DNA from: Chloroflexi bacterium UBA6077
Lineage (GTDB): Bacteria > Chloroflexota > UBA6077
Direction of reading: 5' to 3'
NCBI GenBank assembly: GCA_002436065.1
Contig: DIXP01000049.1
Location: forward strand, 1 to 26,456
DNA: 26,456 nt
Both the position numbers and the translations under genes were made by a program. Below the pieces are notes generated by a model that had not been told where the DNA came from, did not search any database, and saw only the letters and a program-made list of their open reading frames with translations. Positions 22,382 to 26,456 of the stretch are shown here, piece after piece (position 1 is the stretch's first letter; every line of letters starts with the position of its first letter).

Positions 22382-23353
22382 ATGAATGGTAAGGCAACTC
22401 GACGAGGATACAGAGCGGGAGAGCTGTTGGACACGTTGTTGAGAGCAGCCAGGGACAGGGGGCTACCTGTGGAAGGGGCAGCCACACCGGCAGACCGCTG
22501 GTACCAGCACGGGGACCTGCGGCTGCACTACCTGGAGTGGCCCGTTCGGGGCAACCGGCCCCTGGTGCTGCTGCATGGGGGAACTCAGACCGCCCACAGT
22601 TGGGATCTGCTGGCCCTGACTCTGCAGAGCCGGTTTGACGTCTACGCACTTGAGCTGAGGGGCCATGGCGACAGCGGCTGGTCTACGGAGGGCCACTACA
22701 AGCTGGGCGACTACCTGGGCGATGTGCTGGCCTTCCTGGAGGTAGCCGGCCGAGAGCGGGTCCTCTTGCTGGGGCTCTCCCTAGGGGCCCGCGTCGCCGC
22801 GTCGGTCGCAGCACTCAGACCGCAGTTGGTCGAGAGGCTGGTGTTAGTGGATATCGACCTCACGCGGCACGAGAACCCTGGTCGAGACCGAATTCAGCGG
22901 TTCCGCGAGGGTCCGGACGAGTTGGAGTTCGACCAGTTCGTGCGGATGGCGCAGCAGTTCAACCCTCGACGAAGCGAGGACCAATTGCGGGCCAGCCTGC
23001 GGCACCATCTACGGCAACTCCCTTCGGGGCTCTGGAGCTGGAAGTACGATCGCCGCTTCCGGACAGAGGGAAAGACCTTCACCCCTGAAACGAGGTATGC
23101 GACGGCAACCCTCGCGAGTAAGATGGGAGCGCCAACCCTAGTGGTGAGGGGCGGGGAAAGCGATGTGACCTCGCGGCAGGCCGCTCAGGCTCTGTCGAAT
23201 GCGCTCCCCCGAGGTAGCTTTGTGGAGGTGCCTGACGCGGGGCACACCGTGCCTGGGGACAACCCACTGGGGTTCTACGAGGCGGTGATAGGCTTCTTGG
23301 ACGGGGCGGACGAATCCGCCCGATCTGACCGGTCGGCGCTTGACGCTGATTGA
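22382..23353 (+). CDS. alpha/beta-fold hydrolase
   Basis: The 323-aa protein is an alpha/beta hydrolase. The oxyanion segment is L-L-H-G-G-T-Q-T-A-H-S-W; E-L-R-G-H-G-D-S-G follows; the nucleophile elbow is G-L-S133-L-G-A-R. The likely acid lies in R-G-G-E-S-D-V, and the catalytic His in D-A-G-H-T-V-P-G-D-N-P. The catalytic triad is therefore complete, and the protein could be an esterase, a C-C hydrolase of a ring-cleavage pathway or a thioesterase; the sequence does not decide. The start is uncertain: ATG 22370 overlaps the predicted -10, so ATG 22382 (M-N-G-K) is preferred. The 3' neighbour is MmgE/PrpD, 104 bases on. It follows the 42-bp palindrome, so it probably belongs to a second transcription unit. 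Confidence 0.88.
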   Translation: MNGKATRRGYRAGELLDTLLRAARDRGLPVEGAATPADRWYQHGDLRLHYLEWPVRGNRPLVLLHGGTQTAHSWDLLALTLQSRFDVYALELRGHGDSGWSTEGHYKLGDYLGDVLAFLEVAGRERVLLLGLSLGARVAASVAALRPQLVERLVLVDIDLTRHENPGRDRIQRFREGPDELEFDQFVRMAQQFNPRRSEDQLRASLRHHLRQLPSGLWSWKYDRRFRTEGKTFTPETRYATATLASKMGAPTLVVRGGESDVTSRQAAQALSNALPRGSFVEVPDAGHTVPGDNPLGFYEAVIGFLDGADESARSDRSALDAD

Positions 23354-23457
23354 CGGAGACGAAAACGGGAGGAACCAACCTGGGGTAGCCGCCGCCCTGC
23401 GCGACCGTGGGGTGGTGGTAGGCGACTGAAGAGACGATTCTGGTGGGGAGGACTACA

Positions 23458-24813
23458 GTGACCATAAGCCAGCAGTTCGCGGAGTTTGGCACGGCCCTTC
23501 GATGGGAGAAGCTTCCTTCTGAGGTCCAACAACGAGCCCGATTGGTCCTTCTGGACATGCTTGGGGCGACCATAGCCGGCTCTACCACTCCCACCGCCAG
23601 GCAAGGGTCTGCCGTTGCTCGCCGCTATGGGGCATCGGACGCAGCTCAGCTCATCGGCCAGCGTCAACGAGCCAGTGTGCCGTTCGCCGCACTGGCCAAT
23701 GGCATGAATTGCCACGCCCTGGAGGTGGATGACGGCCATAGGCGAGCCATCGGTCTCCACAACGCCGCCACCGCCACCCCTGCCGCGCTTGCAGTCGCCG
23801 AGGAGGAGGACGCATCCATGGAGCGCTTCCTGGCCGCCATGGTGCTGGGCTACGAAGTGGCTAGCCGTTTGGGCAGCGCCATGAACCCGGCCCACCGGCA
23901 CGCGGGCTTCCACTCAACCGGCACCCTGGGGGTCTTCGGCGCGGCGGCGGCGGCCGCCTACTTGAGAGGCCTGGACGCTGAGAAGTGCGCACGGGCACTC
24001 GGGATCGCGGGTTCGGCCTCCGCGGGCATCTTCGAGTTCCTGAGCGACGGCTCCACGAGCAAGCACTTCCACGGTGGCCACGCCGCCATGTCGGGGATCG
24101 TGGCCGCCGACCTTGCGGCCGAGGGGCTCACCGGCCCGATGCGCATCTTCGAAGGTGATGAGGGAATCCTCAAGGTGTACAGCCAGGGCGTGGACCCGGA
24201 GACGATCACCCAGGGGTTGGGGGAGCGCTACGAGGTAATGAACCTGTTCTTCAAGATCCACGCTACCTGCGCGCACGTCTTCTCTCCTATCGACGCGGTG
24301 CTAAAGCTACGCTCCCAGATCGGAACACCGGTGCGCTTCGAGCGGATGGTCGTGAGGACTTACCACGCGGCCGCCATCCTGAACCAGCAACGTCCGCCCA
24401 CTCGAGCCGGCGCCAAGTTCAGCATCCCCTACTGCGCCACAATCGCCTGGATCCACGGCAAGGCCTCTGACGAGATGTTCGAGCCCAAGCACTTGGAGGA
24501 TCCGGAGTTGCTGGAGCTGGCGGCTCGGGTAGAGGTGGTGGAGGACCCCGAGATCCACGCCGACTTCCCGAATACCAGGGCGGCGCGGGTTGAGGTTACC
24601 CTGCCCGACGGAAGCCACAAGGAAGCTTACGTCCCCTTGCCCAAGGGAATGCCGGAGTGCCCGGCCTCGGAGGATGAGCTGGCCACCAAGTTCCACGGGC
24701 TGGTCAGGCCCATCCTGGGAGAGATGGCGACGGAGAGGCTGAGAGAAACGGTGCTGAGGGGAGGGGGAATCTCCGCTCGCCAGCTGGCCGAGATGACAGT
24801 GCCCAGACTGTAG
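23458..24813 (+). CDS. MmgE/PrpD-family dehydratase-like protein
   Basis: The 451-aa product is a full-length MmgE/PrpD protein, the family of 2-methylcitrate dehydratase, cis-aconitate decarboxylase and related enzymes acting on tricarboxylates or other small acids. Family features are the N-terminal L-D-M-L-G-A-T-I-A-G, N-G-M-N-C-H-A-L-E-V-D-D-G-H-R (about 80-95, the active-site region), H-S-T-G-T-L-G-V-F-G-A-A-A-A-A-A, S-K-H-F-H-G-G-H-A-A and F-K-I-H-A-T-C-A-H. The start is GTG 23458 because GGGGAGG lies 6 bases upstream; GTG 23443 is also in frame but falls inside that site's upstream edge. It is followed after 60 bases by the OCD/mu-crystallin gene. PrpD homologues of this subgroup commonly occur in organic-acid catabolic clusters with Bug-type receptors, as here. 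Confidence 0.92.
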   Translation: MTISQQFAEFGTALRWEKLPSEVQQRARLVLLDMLGATIAGSTTPTARQGSAVARRYGASDAAQLIGQRQRASVPFAALANGMNCHALEVDDGHRRAIGLHNAATATPAALAVAEEEDASMERFLAAMVLGYEVASRLGSAMNPAHRHAGFHSTGTLGVFGAAAAAAYLRGLDAEKCARALGIAGSASAGIFEFLSDGSTSKHFHGGHAAMSGIVAADLAAEGLTGPMRIFEGDEGILKVYSQGVDPETITQGLGERYEVMNLFFKIHATCAHVFSPIDAVLKLRSQIGTPVRFERMVVRTYHAAAILNQQRPPTRAGAKFSIPYCATIAWIHGKASDEMFEPKHLEDPELLELAARVEVVEDPEIHADFPNTRAARVEVTLPDGSHKEAYVPLPKGMPECPASEDELATKFHGLVRPILGEMATERLRETVLRGGGISARQLAEMTVPRL

Positions 24814-24828
24814 TGACCGGCGGTCACT
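24812..24828 (+). terminator. short dyad AGTGACC-ggc-GGTCACT after the PrpD gene
   Basis: A 7-bp stem overlaps the TAG stop of the MmgE/PrpD gene. It lacks a U-tract and the next gene starts 45 bases on, so it may be a weak attenuator or a protein-binding site. Confidence 0.3.
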
Positions 24829-24873
24829 CTCTGTCCGTATCCTGCAGCATCACTCTCGGGAAAGGATGCACTC

Positions 24874-25938
24874 ATGCTAATCCTGGACAACGAGACCATC
24901 GAGCGAGTGTTGAACATGGAGGACTGCCTGGAGTCGTTGGAAGACGCCTACCGCCAGGTAGCCGAGGGTACGGCCATCATGGGGGCCAGGACAGACGTGC
25001 TGGCCCCCGGGGAACAGCCCAGCACGGCCTACAGCCTGAAGACTATGAGCTCCCTGATACCGTCTCGCTCGGTGGGATGCCTCCGGCTGAACTCCGATGT
25101 GCTGGCGTGGGAGGGTCCACCCGAGGGCAGGCGTCGAGTCAAACTGCCCGTGGGTCCCGGCGGGACCTGGGTAGGGCTGGTGATGCTGTTCAGCATGGAG
25201 ACGGGCGAGCCGCTGGTGATCTTCCCCGACGGCGTGGTGCAAAGGATGAGGGTTGGCGCCACCAGCGGGCTGGCGGTCAACTACCTGGCCAACGAGGACG
25301 CGGGAGATGTGGCCATCATCGGGTCAGGCTGGCAGGCCGGAGGGCAGGCCATGGCCGTCTGCTCCGTTCGCCCCGTCCGCAGGGTGAGGGTGTACAGTCC
25401 CAATCCCACTCGACGCGAGGCCTTCTGCCAGGAGTGGCAGCTTAAGCTGGGGGTACAGTTCCAGCCTGTCGCCACGGCCCAAGCTGCAGTCGAGGGAGCA
25501 GAGATAGTGCTGTGCGCGACCAACTCCATGCGGCCAGTGCTGCAGGCTGAGTGGGTCGCACCGGGCGCCCACGTCGGGGCGATCCGGCTCACAGAGTTGA
25601 GCCAGGACTTCTACTCGCGAGCCGGGTCCACGTTCGTTCACGTCTCCGCGGAACCCAGCCTAACGGTACACACCGCCAACTGCACTTTCCATGAGTCCTC
25701 CATAGAACGGGGCAAGGGGCAGGAGGCATTCGTAGGCGGCCTGCCGACCCTCTTCGACCTCATTGGAGGAAAAGCCATGGGAAGAAAGAGCTGCCAGGAG
25801 ATCACCTGCTTCCTCAATAATATAGGTCTCGGGATTCAGTTTGCGGCAGTGGGCTACGAAGTGTGGAAGAAGGCGCACGAGCTGCAGATCGGCTGCAAAC
25901 TGCCGACGCCGTGGTTCACTCAAACCCTGCACTCATGA
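24874..25938 (+). CDS. ornithine cyclodeaminase/mu-crystallin-family protein
   Basis: The 354-aa protein has the family's architecture: an N-terminal dimerisation/substrate region and a central Rossmann fold with I-I-G150-S-G-W-Q-A155-G-G-Q-A binding NAD(P). The R-M-R-V-G-A-T-S-G-L-A segment holds the substrate-carboxylate Arg. Members include ornithine and lysine cyclodeaminases, alanine dehydrogenase-type enzymes and ketimine reductases. The Lys usually found in the G-V-K-x-V segment appears to be Arg here (G-C-L-R-L-N), and there is an insertion of ~20 residues before W-V-G-L-V, so an ornithine substrate should not be assumed. ATG 24874 follows GGGAAAGGA by 7 bases. It is the last gene of the catabolic block. 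The cofactor motif is firm; the substrate is not. Confidence 0.88.
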   Translation: MLILDNETIERVLNMEDCLESLEDAYRQVAEGTAIMGARTDVLAPGEQPSTAYSLKTMSSLIPSRSVGCLRLNSDVLAWEGPPEGRRRVKLPVGPGGTWVGLVMLFSMETGEPLVIFPDGVVQRMRVGATSGLAVNYLANEDAGDVAIIGSGWQAGGQAMAVCSVRPVRRVRVYSPNPTRREAFCQEWQLKLGVQFQPVATAQAAVEGAEIVLCATNSMRPVLQAEWVAPGAHVGAIRLTELSQDFYSRAGSTFVHVSAEPSLTVHTANCTFHESSIERGKGQEAFVGGLPTLFDLIGGKAMGRKSCQEITCFLNNIGLGIQFAAVGYEVWKKAHELQIGCKLPTPWFTQTLHS

Positions 25939-26044
25939 CCAACCTCAGGGAATGGCATCCTGCACCCTGGCTTCGCCTGCCAGTAGGCGCCGCGCTCACG
26001 GGACACGAGATTCCACGATTCTGGAAAATTGGCCCCGGAAACCC
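25939..26044. other. spacer before the tandem promoters, with A/T-rich upstream segment
   Basis: No gene is seen. The AT-containing segment just before the first -35 (GATTCTGGAAAATT at 26017-26030) could act as an UP-like element, which strong rRNA-type promoters often have. No terminator hairpin for the preceding gene is obvious. Confidence 0.3.
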
Positions 26045-26073
26045 TTGACGGCCTCCCGGGACGCTGCTATACT
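26045..26073 (+). promoter_or_regulatory. tandem promoter P1, TTGACG-17-TATACT
   Basis: TTGACG (26045-26050) and TATACT (26068-26073) have the ideal 17-base spacing. It is the first of three homologous promoters on the plus strand, 114 bases before P2. Confidence 0.85.
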
Positions 26074-26094
26074 CTGGTAGTTGGTTGACGCACG

Positions 26095-26149
26095 GCGCAC
26101 GCAGCGCCAGGACTTTGCAGGGAAGGTAACCGAGAGTCCCCAGCGTGCC
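26095..26149 (+). ncRNA. P1 leader segment: hairpin plus CCGAGAGTCC box
   Basis: GGCGC-acgca-GCGCC forms a hairpin, then GGACT (before a small CTTT/GAAG hairpin) can pair with AGTCC in the conserved CCGAGAGTCC box (26130-26139). The segment is homologous to those after P2 and P3. Confidence 0.5.
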
Positions 26150-26158
26150 AAAATACTC

Positions 26159-26187
26159 TTGACACGGATCAGGGCAGCTGCTATAAT
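26159..26187 (+). promoter_or_regulatory. tandem promoter P2, perfect TTGACA-17-TATAAT
   Basis: Both hexamers (26159-26164 and 26182-26187) match the sigma-70 consensus exactly and the spacer is 17 bases. It lies 117 bases before P3. Such a promoter is expected to be very strong. Confidence 0.9.
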
Positions 26188-26209
26188 TAGCAGTGTTGGT
26201 TGACGCGAT

Positions 26210-26265
26210 GGCGCATGAGGCGCCAAGGATTTTCCGGTGAAGGTACCGAGAGTCCAGAGCGTACC
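26210..26265 (+). ncRNA. P2 leader segment: hairpin plus CCGAGAGTCC box
   Basis: GGCGC-atgag-GCGCC forms the same hairpin as after P1 with a changed loop. GGATT pairs with AGTCC through a U-G wobble where P1 has C-G. The CCGAGAGTCC box is at 26246-26255, followed by AGAGCGTACCA. Confidence 0.5.
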
Positions 26266-26275
26266 AAACAGACCC

Positions 26276-26304
26276 TTGACAATGGCCAAGGGTGCTGGTA
26301 TACT
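26276..26304 (+). promoter_or_regulatory. tandem promoter P3, TTGACA-17-TATACT
   Basis: A perfect -35 (26276-26281) and TATACT (26299-26304) with 17-base spacing. It is the third and last of the array, nearest the presumed rRNA gene outside the window. Confidence 0.88.
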
Positions 26305-26320
26305 CTGGGGTGTTGGTGAC

Positions 26321-26387
26321 GCAGCCGTTGTGGTTGCATCGGGCCTTCCAGTGAAGGATATAGGTCCGAGAGTCCCGAGCGTATCCA
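26321..26387 (+). ncRNA. P3 leader segment with covarying hairpin and CCGAGAGTCC box
   Basis: GCAGCC-gttgt-GGTTGC replaces the GGCGC/GCGCC stem of the other two copies but keeps the position and a 5-base loop. CCTTC-cagt-GAAGG follows, and CCGAGAGTCC is at 26366-26375. Changed stem sequence with preserved pairing suggests selection on RNA structure. Confidence 0.5.
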
Positions 26388-26430
26388 GGGTGGAGCGCTT
26401 GGGATTTTTGTCGGCCAACTCATGTTAACG

Positions 26431-26443
26431 AGCCTTAACAATC
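26431..26443 (+). promoter_or_regulatory. boxA-like antitermination sequence
   Basis: AGCCTTAACAATC resembles the rRNA boxA of E. coli (GCTCTTTAACAA). Found ~130 bases after three tandem strong promoters, it supports reading the end of the window as an rRNA operon leader. The 16S gene itself is not in the window. Confidence 0.4.
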
Positions 26444-26456
26444 GAAGAGTGGTGGG

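Noticed and set aside
24874..25938. Naming the gene ocd or assigning ornithine cyclodeaminase activity
   Set aside because: The family is certain, but the substrate-site Lys seems replaced and members of this family act on many substrates.
26095..26387. T-box or other known riboswitch in the repeated leader
   Set aside because: GAAGGTACCGAG only loosely recalls the T-box sequence; there is no specifier loop or terminator/antiterminator, and the units are repeated with promoters.

Overview
The window is GC-rich bacterial chromosome whose gene content points to an anaerobe or microaerophile. It has an oxygen and superoxide detoxification operon and a ferredoxin-linked 2-oxoacid oxidoreductase. 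The mix of families (Bug-type receptor, MmgE/PrpD, mu-crystallin-like protein, DUF2231-Rieske fusion, many short palindromic repeats) would fit an uncultured Chloroflexota-like lineage, but that is a weak inference: the window contains no rRNA gene or other marker. Promoters resemble the sigma-70 consensus, and starts use ATG, GTG and TTG.

Layout. 1-1359 (minus): a 64-aa zinc-ribbon protein and a C39-like cysteine peptidase, separated by 311 bases with no convincing gene. 1639-3985 (plus): rubrerythrin-like protein, 2Fe-superoxide reductase, flavodiiron protein and rubredoxin (TTG start), a compact electron-transfer module that reduces O2, superoxide and probably peroxide. 3986-4339: a cluster of palindromic, inverted and tandem repeats. 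4340-12793 (minus): pbpC followed by a giant thioester alpha-2-macroglobulin lipoprotein, the classic murein-repair and protease-trap pair. 12940-14110 (minus): a receiver-only response regulator and a NYN-domain protein. 14275-15159 (plus): a DUF2231 membrane-Rieske fusion, overlapping tail to tail with a LysR regulator (15156-16067, minus). The LysR gene is divergent from an orphan Bug/TctC-type solute receptor (16332-17309).

17575-25938 (plus): a catabolic block. A three-subunit 2-oxoacid:ferredoxin oxidoreductase (fused gamma-delta, alpha, beta, organised like oxalate oxidoreductase) is followed by a PaaK-type CoA ligase, then an alpha/beta hydrolase, an MmgE/PrpD protein and an ornithine-cyclodeaminase/mu-crystallin homologue. 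With the LysR regulator and the receptor upstream, this looks like uptake and processing of an organic acid whose identity the sequence does not show.

25939-26456: three tandem, near-perfect sigma-70 promoters spaced 114 and 117 bp, each followed by a homologous leader with a conserved hairpin and a 10-nt box, then a boxA-like sequence at the window edge. It reads as the promoter and leader region of an rRNA operon that would start just outside the window.

Other non-coding signals are three perfect 21-24 bp stem-loops at 3' ends of transcription units without U-tracts, and a GGGAGAGGG-type repeat cluster inserted between the alpha and beta subunit genes that could hide the beta ribosome-binding site.
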